From the IMG/VR virus record IMGVR_UViG_3300048591_000242, positions 62,001-126,000 of that record: a stretch of DNA of 64,000 nucleotides. One strand, written 5' to 3'. Shown in pieces: positions 43,264-53,320 of this stretch. Position 1 is the first letter of the stretch. Each line of letters begins with the position of its first letter. This DNA is from a virus. The notes under the pieces were generated by a model. That model worked only from the letters and a program-made list of their open reading frames with translations. It made no database searches and had not been told where the DNA came from. Both the position numbers and the translations under genes were made by a program.

Positions 43264-43644
43264 ATGTCATCTATAAACAAACCTGAATATATCAACTATG
43301 CTACGGTGGATAAAGTAATAGACGGGGATACATACGACTGCACTGTACATTTGCCGTTTGGTATATTCTGTAAACAACGTTTTAGGCTGCATGGTGCAGA
43401 TACTCCGGAAACATGGAGGCCCAAGACTGAGTCAGAAGCTAGGCATGGGAAGAAAGCTACTGACTATGTAGTGAGTGCCATAGAAGGCAAGGAGGTTATT
43501 CTAAAGACATATAAGGATATTGGAGTGTATGGTAGATACACGGCTGAGGTATGGATACTTAGCGTCAATAGAACCCCGGTAAACAGTTTAGCTGACTTAC
43601 TAAAAGACGCTGGTCTTCTAAAGCTAGATAGCTACACTGATTAA
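43264..43644 (+). CDS. Staphylococcal nuclease-like (SNase) protein
   Basis: A 126-residue SNase-fold nuclease. The calcium-binding part of the active site reads DGDTYDC (20-26), the catalytic segment RLHGADTPE (41-49) gives Arg41, Asp46 and Glu49, EARHGKKAT follows at 58-66, and GRYTAEV holds Arg91, equivalent to Arg87 of the prototype. No signal peptide is present, so it would act in the host cytoplasm, for example in degrading host DNA. It starts after AGAGGTAAT. It faces the tail tube gene across a bidirectional terminator. Confidence 0.85.
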   Translation: MSSINKPEYINYATVDKVIDGDTYDCTVHLPFGIFCKQRFRLHGADTPETWRPKTESEARHGKKATDYVVSAIEGKEVILKTYKDIGVYGRYTAEVWILSVNRTPVNSLADLLKDAGLLKLDSYTD

Positions 43645-43647
43645 ATA

Positions 43648-43698
43648 CAGCATAAGTACACTAGTACCCAATAAGGGTACTAGTGTATGCTTATGCCG
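43648..43698. terminator. Symmetric bidirectional terminator with TATGCYG on both strands
   Basis: ACACTAGTACCC (43658-43669) pairs perfectly with GGGTACTAGTGT (43675-43686). TATGCTT (43686-43692) and TATGCCG (43692-43698) follow in tandem, and CAGCATA lies at 43648-43654 on the other side. It ends both the nuclease gene and the tail tube operon. Confidence 0.78.
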
Positions 43699-43699
43699 T

Positions 43700-44554
43700 T
43701 TAACCGGCAGATTCAGATACTTCTTCTACTTTACTAGCGTAGCTTTCACCGCCAGCCAGAACATCAGAGCTAATCTTGTCGTATGCTGCTGGTAAAGCCG
43801 CTGGTTGGAAACCGGTTTTAACCAGAGCATCCAGATATGTCTGTGCCAGTGTATCGACGTGTGTGCCGATTTGTGTAGTGGCAGTAAATTCGATGGTGTG
43901 TTCTACCGTCTCATTATCTTCGCCAATTACACGCTTACCTTCATCTTCGCCAGAGGTCTTAGGAATCATGTTACTGCATAGCCAAGCAGAAGTTACCTTA
44001 GACAAGTCACGAGAAGGCTCAATAAAGAGAACCGTCATAGAGATTGCATCTGGTAAAAACTCAGGCTTGTTTTGATTCCAAGAGTCTTTGGTAATTAACG
44101 CCGGATGACCAGTTTCAGGGTCAGCTACCAGTTCGGTAATCCACTGACTCATAAGGTTATGAATAACCTTACCTTCTTTTTCTGGCCAAACAAAGGTAGG
44201 TACAGACACAGCACGATTTACCTTAGTAGGCGTGTGGTGTACTTCACCTGCATTGTTTACTTTGTGTTCACCGAAGTTAACATCCAGTTTACTGGTCAAA
44301 CCGGTAATAGACGTAGCCATAACCTCAACTAAGCTTTTAAGCATAGCAATACGGTCTGGACCATCATCCATAAGTTTCATGTGACCGGGTGCTTCTACCA
44401 AAACAGCGATGATTTTCTGTCTGGTATAGCTTGCACTACTGACCCAGCGTTTAGGATCAGACATAGCGCCTTGTTGGCCGCCTTGTGCGATATTAAGGGC
44501 ACGGGTGCGCCCAGCGGTAACCGAATGATCGGCACCTACAAGAACATTACTCAT
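43700..44554 (-). CDS. Tail tube protein
   Basis: A 284-residue protein encoded directly behind the tail sheath gene on the same strand, the standard order in contractile-tail phages including phiKZ (gp29 sheath, gp30 tube). It is beta-rich, with segments such as SVPTFVWPEKEGKV and DAISMTVLFIEPS, and has no membrane or catalytic motif. Codon use is richer in C- and G-ending codons than the rest of the window, as expected for very highly expressed structural proteins. It starts after AGGAG. Context is the main evidence. Confidence 0.8.
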   Translation of the reverse strand: MSNVLVGADHSVTAGRTRALNIAQGGQQGAMSDPKRWVSSASYTRQKIIAVLVEAPGHMKLMDDGPDRIAMLKSLVEVMATSITGLTSKLDVNFGEHKVNNAGEVHHTPTKVNRAVSVPTFVWPEKEGKVIHNLMSQWITELVADPETGHPALITKDSWNQNKPEFLPDAISMTVLFIEPSRDLSKVTSAWLCSNMIPKTSGEDEGKRVIGEDNETVEHTIEFTATTQIGTHVDTLAQTYLDALVKTGFQPAALPAAYDKISSDVLAGGESYASKVEEVSESAG

Positions 44555-44566
44555 TGTACTTTACTC

Positions 44567-46606
44567 CTAGAGATCGCTACGACGACGCGTAATAACGTTA
44601 ATAACACCAACAGTACGCATGTTGTTCATATAAACAGCTACGTCCATTGTCCAGGAATACCCACGCGCTTCATCAGCTTCAGTGAAATAGGTATTAGGCT
44701 CGATAACCACGCGGTTGTCGTATCTACCTTCTACTAATCTCAACAGTAGGGCATTACACGCATCAATGAATTGTTCATTGGTGAGTGTGGTGTTACCGGT
44801 CATCTGACGCCATACTTCAATAGACATTTTACCAACGTCAACTGCGATAAGCATGTTGATGTCGTTGTTCAATACTGAAGTGTCGTCGTCGTAGATGGTC
44901 TGAATGGCCGGGAAGAACAACTGACTGCGGTCAGCGTACTGTACCCAGTTTAAACCAACTTCCCAATCCTTACTACGAACGATGTTTGGTTTCCACGGAT
45001 GGTTAACATTGTTCATAGTTTCGATGCGGTTCGCAGGAGCTACATCATAGGCAAATTGGTTCTTGTACTTACCGGAACCCGCACCCATATACTTAGAACG
45101 CTTCTCAATAAGTTCCATAACCAGAGGAACCTGACGACGGTACTTTGAGTGTAGTTTGTCACCAGTATGACCTACACAGACATAACGGCAAACGGGAGTG
45201 CCCCATAGAGTGGATTCAGGGATCAATCGAGCATAAGCACGCAGTGCTGTCATAATAGACGTTTCTTCGCTGATGCTGTTAGCCGATTCCAGTACATCCT
45301 GAGTACAACCGGTAACTGAGATATCTTTACGGTAGCCTAGTGTACCGATGATAGCCTTCTTGGTTTCCAGAGTAAAGCCAGTATCATAAACAATAGAGAA
45401 CGGATAGCGGGCATCATCCAATAAAGGGTATTCGATGTTTTCCCAGTTATACAGACACTCGTCACGAACCAGTTCATCCAGTGTCAGCTCATCAACAGAA
45501 CCATCAGAGCCACCTACGGCGTAATGTGTAGTGTTTTCATTTAACTGAATGCTACTGCCATCAATAACAAAACTGTAATGATCAATGTCATTGTAATCCA
45601 ACGCATTGAACAGGTTCAGCATATGACGATCAGCTACGGCGCCTGGGTTAGCCGCTTCTTCTTTAACATACAACAAGTCCAGGATTTCTTCAATGTTATC
45701 CTGGTAAATGTACATTGATTCCATTGGGCCATATTTTGGCATGAAACCACTGGAAGGATCAATGCTTTGGTATTCGCTAATCAGTCGGCTAAAGCCTAAA
45801 TCCTGATCTGTCTTAGGATTGAATAAATCCTCTTTCAAACCAAAATCAATAAACTGTTCAGCATTTACGGAACCCACTACTCGTGGCAGAGAGTAAGCAT
45901 CTTCTCTTTCCACGAACTGGCCACGGTAAATCATCCCACGCTGGGACTCAATAACGCTAACATCAGTAGGCTGTGCGGTAGATAGACCTGGATATGACAA
46001 ACGCAAACCTACGTTGTTACCATATTCGCCATAGCCTAGACGGAAAGCCGCAATAGGATATTTTTGCGAATCTACACCAGTACGACCTACCAAAGTACCT
46101 ACTGTTTTCAACTCACCACGAAGGTTGTCAATGTCGGCCAATGGCTGAATAGACCAACGTACACGGTATCCGTCTACTACATCTGTGGGATGTAGCATTT
46201 TGGCGCCAGTAACATCACGCATTACTTCACCGTCTGCTTCACGTTCGTATGCCTGAATGTCGTCTTCCACGATTTCGCAGAATAAAACCAAAGAGGCACG
46301 AGCAGCATTAGCGGCAATTACGCGTTTAAGCATTACTGCATTACCATTACCATTACAGATAGTAGCCGCCATAGTCTGATGTGAGAAGTATTTAGAACGC
46401 TCCTCAAATGACTTTGCACCGTACATATCCATCATGTCCTTACCGGCAACTAATTGCGGAGTAAGCGGCCCACGTTGAGTCTGTGCATAGATTAAAGGAA
46501 GGTGCTGTGGGATCGCTTCACGCACGACGGGTAATGCACGACCAGATTCGTCCCGGATACCGGTGTGGATATATCTCGGGGCTCCGTTCTTTATTGATAC
46601 AGACAT
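44567..46606 (-). CDS. Tail sheath protein
   Basis: A 679-residue protein close in length to phiKZ gp29. The C-terminal region contains the insertion and closing segments typical of sheath proteins (NWVQYADRSQLFFPAIQTIY, then NNDINMLIAVDVGKM, and the terminal VAVYMNNMRTVGVINVITRR). Sheath subunits contract around the tube to drive DNA injection. Codon use is biased towards C-ending codons as in the tube gene. It starts after AGAGGTG, downstream of a homing endonuclease gene. Confidence 0.88.
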   Translation of the reverse strand: MSVSIKNGAPRYIHTGIRDESGRALPVVREAIPQHLPLIYAQTQRGPLTPQLVAGKDMMDMYGAKSFEERSKYFSHQTMAATICNGNGNAVMLKRVIAANAARASLVLFCEIVEDDIQAYEREADGEVMRDVTGAKMLHPTDVVDGYRVRWSIQPLADIDNLRGELKTVGTLVGRTGVDSQKYPIAAFRLGYGEYGNNVGLRLSYPGLSTAQPTDVSVIESQRGMIYRGQFVEREDAYSLPRVVGSVNAEQFIDFGLKEDLFNPKTDQDLGFSRLISEYQSIDPSSGFMPKYGPMESMYIYQDNIEEILDLLYVKEEAANPGAVADRHMLNLFNALDYNDIDHYSFVIDGSSIQLNENTTHYAVGGSDGSVDELTLDELVRDECLYNWENIEYPLLDDARYPFSIVYDTGFTLETKKAIIGTLGYRKDISVTGCTQDVLESANSISEETSIMTALRAYARLIPESTLWGTPVCRYVCVGHTGDKLHSKYRRQVPLVMELIEKRSKYMGAGSGKYKNQFAYDVAPANRIETMNNVNHPWKPNIVRSKDWEVGLNWVQYADRSQLFFPAIQTIYDDDTSVLNNDINMLIAVDVGKMSIEVWRQMTGNTTLTNEQFIDACNALLLRLVEGRYDNRVVIEPNTYFTEADEARGYSWTMDVAVYMNNMRTVGVINVITRRRSDL

Positions 46607-46659
46607 AATGAAACACCTCTGTATTTAAATTGGTTAATAATCATAATTAAGGTTTCCTA

Positions 46660-47667
46660 TTAATCCCATAATTCTTTAATTGTAAAATTTTTAACCGCCA
46701 ATGTACCCATGTGCTGCAGTCTTCGATACATTGAATCTCTGGTTATGTTTAATCTAGACATGATCTCCGAAAATTTAGACACACCAAATTCTTTAGTCTT
46801 ATTATCATACCAAAAAATAGGTCTATCATGATCTTTGTTTTTCATTAGCCTGCTCGCCGCTACAACATCCTCTCTCGATGGTAAGTCATCTTTGTGAATT
46901 AAAAAAGTATAATAATAAATTCCTCTAATCTCAGGCAAACCTCTAGAAAGATATGCTTTTATTCCTTTATATCCTGTAATATTTTCTGCTTCTCTTATAC
47001 TAGCGGCTATTATCTTTCCCCCAGTTAACCAATTATGAATCAGTATTCCAGTACGATAATTTCTTTCGCCATATATAAAATCATCCCACGGGCTATCATC
47101 TCCTGCATCCTTGATCAAATATCTTCCATAAATAACACCTTGAGAGTTTTTACGCAGCTCTGAGACTAATCTACTATGAAATGTACCTATAAATCTGGCC
47201 CCATCTGATAAAGAAGAGAAGTGTCTGGTTAAACCTGTCTTTACGTCCTTAATAAGAATAGGTCTTGCATAGTTTGAATTTTCTAATTCAGTACAAGAAT
47301 GCATGGTGTTTTCTCTTTGAGTACACCATTCCAGATTTTCAGGAGTATTGTTCGATCTATCTCCGTCTTTGTGATTTACATCTAACTTTCTTCCACAAGG
47401 AGGTGGTCCGTAGAAAGCAAACATAACTACACGATGAACTAAAACTGATTTACTTATTTTGTTTTTTTCACCGCAAAAGGTTTTAAACTGTCGGTAACCG
47501 TTAGAAAGTGTTCCGAAAGTCTTTTGACCCTTTTTCCTTATTTTATTTTCAGAAGTAGTTAGATAAACTATTTCGCCTCTTGAGGATACTGCCACTTCAG
47601 GATGTTTACTACTAAGGAAAAAACCGGGGAAATCTTTAGATTCTACAGGTTTGAATTTATTACTCAT
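46660..47667 (-). CDS. HNH homing endonuclease with NUMOD4 domain
   Basis: A 335-residue free-standing homing endonuclease. The N-terminal NUMOD4-like stretch reads FPGFFLSSKHPEVAVSSRGE, followed by the HNH core: LVHRVVMFAFYG, LDVNHKDGDRSNNTPENLEW. The C-terminal half carries repeated DNA-binding modules (GARFIG, AENITGYKGI and a helix-turn-helix-like IMSRLNITRDSMYRRL). Such enzymes spread their own gene by cutting alleles that lack it. It lies just upstream of the tail sheath gene and is clearly more AT-rich than its neighbours, consistent with recent insertion. The ATG at 47667 follows GCGAGG; an in-frame upstream codon would add eight residues. Confidence 0.9.
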   Translation of the reverse strand: MSNKFKPVESKDFPGFFLSSKHPEVAVSSRGEIVYLTTSENKIRKKGQKTFGTLSNGYRQFKTFCGEKNKISKSVLVHRVVMFAFYGPPPCGRKLDVNHKDGDRSNNTPENLEWCTQRENTMHSCTELENSNYARPILIKDVKTGLTRHFSSLSDGARFIGTFHSRLVSELRKNSQGVIYGRYLIKDAGDDSPWDDFIYGERNYRTGILIHNWLTGGKIIAASIREAENITGYKGIKAYLSRGLPEIRGIYYYTFLIHKDDLPSREDVVAASRLMKNKDHDRPIFWYDNKTKEFGVSKFSEIMSRLNITRDSMYRRLQHMGTLAVKNFTIKELWD

Positions 47668-48091
47668 CTTAAATACCTCGCCAATACACATAGTATTGTT
47701 CGTGGCGCAGCATTTATATTTTTAATTTACAAAAATGACTTACCTCCGTATTCGGAATAACGGTACTATTAAACGCCACAGAATAATTTTTTGCGGTGGT
47801 TCATTATATCGCTATATCTGTTACAGAAATTATATCCTCATAAGAGGACATGTTCCTCTGTTGGGTTTATTACAAATTTGACTGTGATCGCAGTCGGGTA
47901 TTCTAATTCAAGACAAGTTATATCAACACAATATTCGTTTAAATATATAGATGGTAACTTCAAACGTAAGAAGCCAAAAATATACCATCCGACATAGTAC
48001 TTACATTGATTTTATAGAATCGTATGTTAAATGCATGTCGAAATGTGCATACTATTTTGTTTAGCGATATAACCACCGTGGAGTATTAGAA
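47668..48091. other. 424-base spacer between divergent structural operons, without a convincing gene
   Basis: No frame here has a credible start and ribosome-binding site. The left 125 bases are AT-rich and probably hold the promoter of the sheath operon. The right part is bounded by a long-range inverted repeat and contains several small hairpins, described separately. Confidence 0.6.
47794..48078 (+). ncRNA. Candidate structured RNA closed by a 17-bp terminal helix
   Basis: CGGTGGTT (47794-47801) and ATATCGCTA (47806-47814) pair exactly with TAGCGATATAACCACCG (48062-48078), leaving a four-base bulge CATT. Inside are hairpins GAGGA/TCCTC (47844-47857 region), an alternative CCTC/GAGG, GACTG/CAGTC (47880-47895 region) and ATGCA/TGCAT (48031-48050 region). 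The closing helix ends directly at the GTGGAG ribosome-binding site of the next gene. This could be a 5' leader regulating translation, or an independent RNA. Confidence 0.5.
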
Positions 48092-49015
48092 ATGGGCCCG
48101 TATGAAACCCGTATAAACAGTCAGTACAGAAATCAACTCTCTGACGTAAAAAAGGCAATAGAAAAACAAACGGCCATGGGGGAAGATCGGTTTTTTGTTT
48201 CTTTAGGTAAATACGTACGTATGCCTAAATATGACAATGATACTCTACCACACTGGTCACACCCTTTTGTAATGGGCGGCACCGTATATATGGATGCCAG
48301 ACCATTTATGAATAAGGTTGGTGGTATAAAGAACCACGTAGAATATGACCTTATGCGTAGACGCGCTGTTTTAGAGTATTTGTGGAAAGACGATCCTGAA
48401 ATATTTGAAAGGTTAATGCCGGATATGGTGGTGGTATTTGCTGAGTGGTATACAGGCGGCATCTCTAGTAGATACAACGCCAGTGAGGTAGATCGCTCTA
48501 GATTTAAAGTAGTGGCTGCTTCTTACTACGTATGGCTTATACTTACTCAGGTACAAAACGGTAAGGTAAGTAAAGAAGACGTTAGAAACATTACAGCTAA
48601 AATACTTAGCCGGACAGGTGGCATGCCAGCCAACTATGTATTCGACGTATTAAACGATATGGATACATTGGAGTTATTGGAAGGGGCCTATCCGGATATC
48701 GACAGGCTGGCTAGAAATACAAAGGCTATGGCTACCTTTGACATGGGTGACTTTACTGCTATAGCGGCTATGCAGCTAATGAGCAGTGGCAGTTGGATAG
48801 GCGTTAATAACGTAATGCTGTCGGCTATGGCGCTCGAACATCCGCCCTTGTTTTTGGTACTTATAGCTGGCTCACATGCAATCTCTGGTTATAGAAACAA
48901 AACCAGAATCGGTAGAGCAGTAAACAGTATGGGTAGAAAGATAAACCCAGAATCACTTAACACAACCTTAATTCGGCTAGTTGACGAATACGCTGCTGTA
49001 ATAAGGACGTCATGA
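48092..49015 (+). CDS. Probable virion structural protein, 307 aa
   Basis: I do not recognise the fold. It is a helical protein with many Tyr, Trp and Met residues and a hydrophobic segment near residues 245-265 (VMLSAMALEHPPLFLVLIAG). It is the first of the plus-strand genes that lead to the large terminase and lies next to the sheath and tube genes, an order close to the phiKZ terminase-to-tail block. Its ribosome-binding site GTGGAG abuts the closing helix of the structured leader. Confidence 0.6.
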   Translation: MGPYETRINSQYRNQLSDVKKAIEKQTAMGEDRFFVSLGKYVRMPKYDNDTLPHWSHPFVMGGTVYMDARPFMNKVGGIKNHVEYDLMRRRAVLEYLWKDDPEIFERLMPDMVVVFAEWYTGGISSRYNASEVDRSRFKVVAASYYVWLILTQVQNGKVSKEDVRNITAKILSRTGGMPANYVFDVLNDMDTLELLEGAYPDIDRLARNTKAMATFDMGDFTAIAAMQLMSSGSWIGVNNVMLSAMALEHPPLFLVLIAGSHAISGYRNKTRIGRAVNSMGRKINPESLNTTLIRLVDEYAAVIRTS

Positions 49016-49040
49016 ACAACAAATCAGAGTAGGCTTTTGT

Positions 49041-51587
49041 ATGGAAACCGCTAATGAATTTGAACATAGACTGTTAACGTCTGCTGTGGATGAGGTATGG
49101 CAAAATCCACACGACGATAATCAGTTCTCGATTATACCGGCACGACTGTGTTCTCTGAACGGCAAAACAAATGTTCTATATACCTCTGTTGGCACGTATA
49201 GGCTTCCTACTAGTGGCGATAAATATGTTGTTTATGAGTTAGGACAATCTAATCCAAGACAGATAGGCATAGACTCCAATGTCATGTCTTGGATTAGACT
49301 AGATAAGTTGTGTCTAGATAACGAGATGCTTTGTCATGTACACATACGTCAGTTACAGATACCATTGTCTACTGTATATGTAATGCAAAACAATAGAAAG
49401 AATGTTTTATTGGCCGTTGCAGTAAAACCCAATGTCAAGCTACTAAACACGGGTTTACCTTTATACTTTCATGTATACTCTAACGACTGGTTATCGCTAA
49501 CCACTGAAGGTAGGGCTATAGCTGAACCCGTTAAAGAAACCAGTGGCTATGTTGCTGACTTAAATGTGGCATCTAATGTAATAAACACCTATAGAAACAG
49601 CACCGTGGGTAATACGTACTTGCATCACAACGGTTATCTGGTAAATGACATTAGCATGTCAGAGGTATCGCTAGGGGATAACATAGCCTGTCTGAACGAT
49701 AAGAGTGGTAGAGGGTATTTTGATGTAACCCTTAGTTCACTAAAACACTATACTTCTACCTTGGATGCTCGTGGTAAGATTATAGTTCAGGTACCAGAAA
49801 GAACTGTAGGTGATAGACTCTACTGTGAGCCAGTTGATGAAGTAGAAATTTACGTATGTAGTGAGCAGGCTGCGGTTGGTGGCCAGTATCGAATGAAGGG
49901 TTTCTATTATAGTAGAATACAGCCTAAAGATACAAGGATGCTAACGCACAGGGATTTTGCGTTAGATAGCCAGAGACTGGATGCTTTAATAGCTGAGCAT
50001 ATTGCATTTGGTTTGGAGATGGATGATGTATTTCTACGGGTATTCCTTAGAAATCACACGGCTGGTTATAAGACGTTTGTAGACGGTGACTATTTAAACG
50101 ATATGTTTAAGTTAGACATTGCCAATAGAGCTAACCTTTTAACTGAAGTATCCGGTACCTACTACGGATGGAGACCGGAGCTGTTAGAAGTATCACCCTA
50201 TAACAAATGGCAGCAGGCCAGTATAAGCGAATTAGGTATAGGTACCCTGAAAGGTGTCTATAGTCTAGATGAATTAAACATCAGGGCACGTGTTGGTGAA
50301 TTTAACAACACACACCTTAAGTTACCTTACTGTATGGTGTTAGGTGGTAAAGTACTAGGCTTTGATGTAAATGGTGCTATGATAGAGATCATAGATGTTC
50401 CTAGTAATAGCGCATATGAAACAATTGTAGTTTCACCGGACATAGTTAAGGTAGAATGTATACCGGGTACATTTACTGAGACTGGTGAACTAATGGATCG
50501 AGATGTGGACTTCGTAGATCAAGCTGATTGGTTTGATGAGAAGTTCTATTTTAGAACCATAGAGGATACGCAATGGCATGAGGCTGTAGAGGGTACAGAT
50601 TACGTAATCGACACCACCCACAGCACTGTGGTGTGGGATAATCTCCATAATACAGACGGTAGAATGAGACGCAGCATACGGGACGCTATTTACCGTAACT
50701 TCAAAGTAGAGCCAGAAATGCTTTATCATCCGTTACCTATATATGCAAGTCCTGGTCCAGTTACTCTACTAAGGCTAACTAGGCTGGATGTTTATATAAA
50801 CGGTAGAAAAGGTATAGAAGGTCTGGACTACATCGTTGATTATCCTAATATAACCATAACCAATAAACAGTACTATATGAATGAAACTGGTTTGGTGGAT
50901 ATAGACGTATTCCATTATGGTGTCCCAGGTGAGTCTAACTCTAGGGCCGGATTCCTACAAAGACGTGTATTAGCTGATACAGACCTGGATTTGTTTGTAG
51001 GTAACCGAGATGTATCTGTTTGTATAGATGGCTATAGGGCCGAATATGGTGAACTTGGTTTACCTGAAAATCCGGGTACTACTACCAATACTAAATACAG
51101 AGAAGGAGCACCCTATCAAATAGAGCACAGACCGAATATACTGGGCCCTCTAGCCAGAAAGAAACTGGCTTATGGTTATCCTGATATTTCAGCCTTAGCC
51201 TCTACTGCGGTATCTAATCTACTACCAGTACCGAATACTAGTACGCCTGTATTTATACCGCATGGCCATGCTATATATAGTCCGTTTATAAAGAAACTTA
51301 TCGTCATGTTACGTAGCAATGAAATAGATGTTAGTATACATGGGCTATCCGATATGGGCGTAGCCACTACAATGGCTCCTTATATGGACGAAATTGACTC
51401 TGATCTAATTGGGCTTCCTCTAATAACGGATATGGTTGATATACATCCGACTAGTAACGTAGTGCAGGTAGATGTTACTGAGGAGGAGTTTATGTTCCTC
51501 AGAAAGGTAAGTAAGCTTTACTACGAAAACAGGATTGTATTTAACACATACCTAAACATACAAGAAGGCATAGAGCCGCAAACCTAA
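49041..51587 (+). CDS. Probable virion structural protein, 848 aa
   Basis: A large beta-rich protein with many Tyr, Asp and Asn residues and repeated short strands (VYINGRKGIEGLDYIVDYP, PITI-like turns), as seen in tail and baseplate proteins. No catalytic motif is visible. It starts after TAGGC, only 25 bases behind the previous gene. The role is assigned from context and composition. Confidence 0.6.
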   Translation: METANEFEHRLLTSAVDEVWQNPHDDNQFSIIPARLCSLNGKTNVLYTSVGTYRLPTSGDKYVVYELGQSNPRQIGIDSNVMSWIRLDKLCLDNEMLCHVHIRQLQIPLSTVYVMQNNRKNVLLAVAVKPNVKLLNTGLPLYFHVYSNDWLSLTTEGRAIAEPVKETSGYVADLNVASNVINTYRNSTVGNTYLHHNGYLVNDISMSEVSLGDNIACLNDKSGRGYFDVTLSSLKHYTSTLDARGKIIVQVPERTVGDRLYCEPVDEVEIYVCSEQAAVGGQYRMKGFYYSRIQPKDTRMLTHRDFALDSQRLDALIAEHIAFGLEMDDVFLRVFLRNHTAGYKTFVDGDYLNDMFKLDIANRANLLTEVSGTYYGWRPELLEVSPYNKWQQASISELGIGTLKGVYSLDELNIRARVGEFNNTHLKLPYCMVLGGKVLGFDVNGAMIEIIDVPSNSAYETIVVSPDIVKVECIPGTFTETGELMDRDVDFVDQADWFDEKFYFRTIEDTQWHEAVEGTDYVIDTTHSTVVWDNLHNTDGRMRRSIRDAIYRNFKVEPEMLYHPLPIYASPGPVTLLRLTRLDVYINGRKGIEGLDYIVDYPNITITNKQYYMNETGLVDIDVFHYGVPGESNSRAGFLQRRVLADTDLDLFVGNRDVSVCIDGYRAEYGELGLPENPGTTTNTKYREGAPYQIEHRPNILGPLARKKLAYGYPDISALASTAVSNLLPVPNTSTPVFIPHGHAIYSPFIKKLIVMLRSNEIDVSIHGLSDMGVATTMAPYMDEIDSDLIGLPLITDMVDIHPTSNVVQVDVTEEEFMFLRKVSKLYYENRIVFNTYLNIQEGIEPQT

Positions 51588-51628
51588 TTATTAGTTAGGC
51601 GGCATTGTCTGCTGCTTGGAGAATTAAC

Positions 51629-53305
51629 ATGAGTAATATGGTGTTTCGTAGAGACCCAAATAGAGGTTTTAGGGTTTGGTCGCAGCACGAAGTATATATA
51701 GGGGAATTGGGTGTTACTACCGGTACTCTATATATACCGAATGTAAACGATTTGGTTGTTAACCCAAACGGTATTATCTATCAGGTAAAGGAAGTGGATG
51801 AGGCCAGTGGGTTGCCTACACTTGAAGTTATAAATGGTAAAGATGCTAATTCTGGTATAACTGACCCAGACAGTTTGCCTGAAGGACTGCGTAACTATCA
51901 GCCACATGGCATAAATCGCATTTTCATAGATACTAGCGTATCACCTTCCATTATTTCGGTGGATTCTAGATACCGTATATATGGCAGTGAAACTACGCAG
52001 GCTAAACTATTTAAAGGTACTGACATTAGTACCAGTGGTGAGGTTATATCACACACCTTAAACAGTAGCGGTGTAGTTGTATCTGAGATGATTGCTTTGG
52101 TACCTTTATTCGATGGCAATACTACGATTAAACGTCCGGCCAGATTCCATACTACGGCTGAGTTGGCGGATGGTGAGTTAGTTACTCTGGTAATCTACAA
52201 TGCTAGTGGGCGGGTATCAGGTACCCACCCGTTTATTGTTAGAAATGCCAATACCATAAGTGGGCCTACCGCTAGTAACATTTACATAGTAGATGTAGAG
52301 TTAGTAGGTGATCTTATTTCTGACGAAAACCCATTGCTAATCGAAAACCCATTGCATGTGCCATTCCAGACAAACATGTTGTTTGCTAGAATACACTATA
52401 GTAATGGTGATTATGCCGACCATGCAATAGACGGTAATAAGATAAAGTTACATGGAGTATCTGGGTTTAATACTAGTATAATTGGTCCTAGCAGTAACGT
52501 GGTGTTAAGTTATTATCCGGATAGCACTGAACCGGCTATAAACCTACAGGGTAGCATACATCCGTCCATTAGTAAGACATATAGACTTACTAATATAATG
52601 GCGTCTACTGATCTAGCGCTGAAGCTATACGTTATTCCAGTATGGACAGGTTCAGGCTATGTACTTAAATTCAGACTTACTGATCTTGAGTATCTAGCTA
52701 ACCTGGATGTTACTGACTTAGTGACAGTTTCTAGATCCGATGGTACTGCCTTTAGAGGTAATGACTACGGTAGAGAGCAAACAGTAAACGTATATCTGGA
52801 TTTGTCTAGAATTAACCCTAACCAGAATCCACCACACACTCACGTACAGCAATTTAAGATAACTCTTAATGCGCCAGGCGGTTTAAGTGTAGATAATTAC
52901 GTTATCGACTACGGTGGTGACGGTATGACCTATTTCGGTGCCGGACACTATGCTACTGCCTCCTTAACATATACCCACAAGTTTAAACTGGATATTAACC
53001 AGACTAGCCTTGAAGATTGGAAATCGTGGTTATATAGAACACTTGATCCTATCTTCGATAACTCTGTAGATACTGAAGCACCAGAACCCACACACTTCAG
53101 ACTGGAGCATGGTGGCGTTAATGGCGGCAGGCTAATAGGGACATACGACATCTCTCAATGGGATGACGAGTTTGAGTTAGGCACAGAAAGGGAATGGGAA
53201 CAGGGTTATCCTTTAGTAGTAACCTTTATAGTTAGAGTCAGTGGCACAGACAAGATACTTGGTGTGGCTCCTTTGGCTATTAAGTATATTTACTCTGGAT
53301 CATAA
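51629..53305 (+). CDS. Probable virion structural protein, 558 aa
   Basis: A beta-rich protein whose N-terminus resembles virion attachment or baseplate-associated proteins (YIPNVNDLVVNPNGIIYQV). Its C-terminal half contains several Ig-like strand patterns (VNVYLDLSRINPNQ, GDGMTYFGAGHYATASLTY). No enzyme motif is visible. The ATG at 51629 follows TGGAG; an in-frame TTG at 51605 is less likely. It is part of the operon leading to TerL. Confidence 0.6.
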   Translation: MSNMVFRRDPNRGFRVWSQHEVYIGELGVTTGTLYIPNVNDLVVNPNGIIYQVKEVDEASGLPTLEVINGKDANSGITDPDSLPEGLRNYQPHGINRIFIDTSVSPSIISVDSRYRIYGSETTQAKLFKGTDISTSGEVISHTLNSSGVVVSEMIALVPLFDGNTTIKRPARFHTTAELADGELVTLVIYNASGRVSGTHPFIVRNANTISGPTASNIYIVDVELVGDLISDENPLLIENPLHVPFQTNMLFARIHYSNGDYADHAIDGNKIKLHGVSGFNTSIIGPSSNVVLSYYPDSTEPAINLQGSIHPSISKTYRLTNIMASTDLALKLYVIPVWTGSGYVLKFRLTDLEYLANLDVTDLVTVSRSDGTAFRGNDYGREQTVNVYLDLSRINPNQNPPHTHVQQFKITLNAPGGLSVDNYVIDYGGDGMTYFGAGHYATASLTYTHKFKLDINQTSLEDWKSWLYRTLDPIFDNSVDTEAPEPTHFRLEHGGVNGGRLIGTYDISQWDDEFELGTEREWEQGYPLVVTFIVRVSGTDKILGVAPLAIKYIYSGS

Positions 53306-53320
53306 TGGATTTGTGTGGCT

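Noticed and set aside
47791-47997. A 68-residue plus-strand frame in the spacer between the endonuclease and virion genes.
   Set aside because: It has no ribosome-binding site, starts inside the inverted-repeat arm, and its composition does not look like a protein of this phage. The spacer is better explained as structured RNA.
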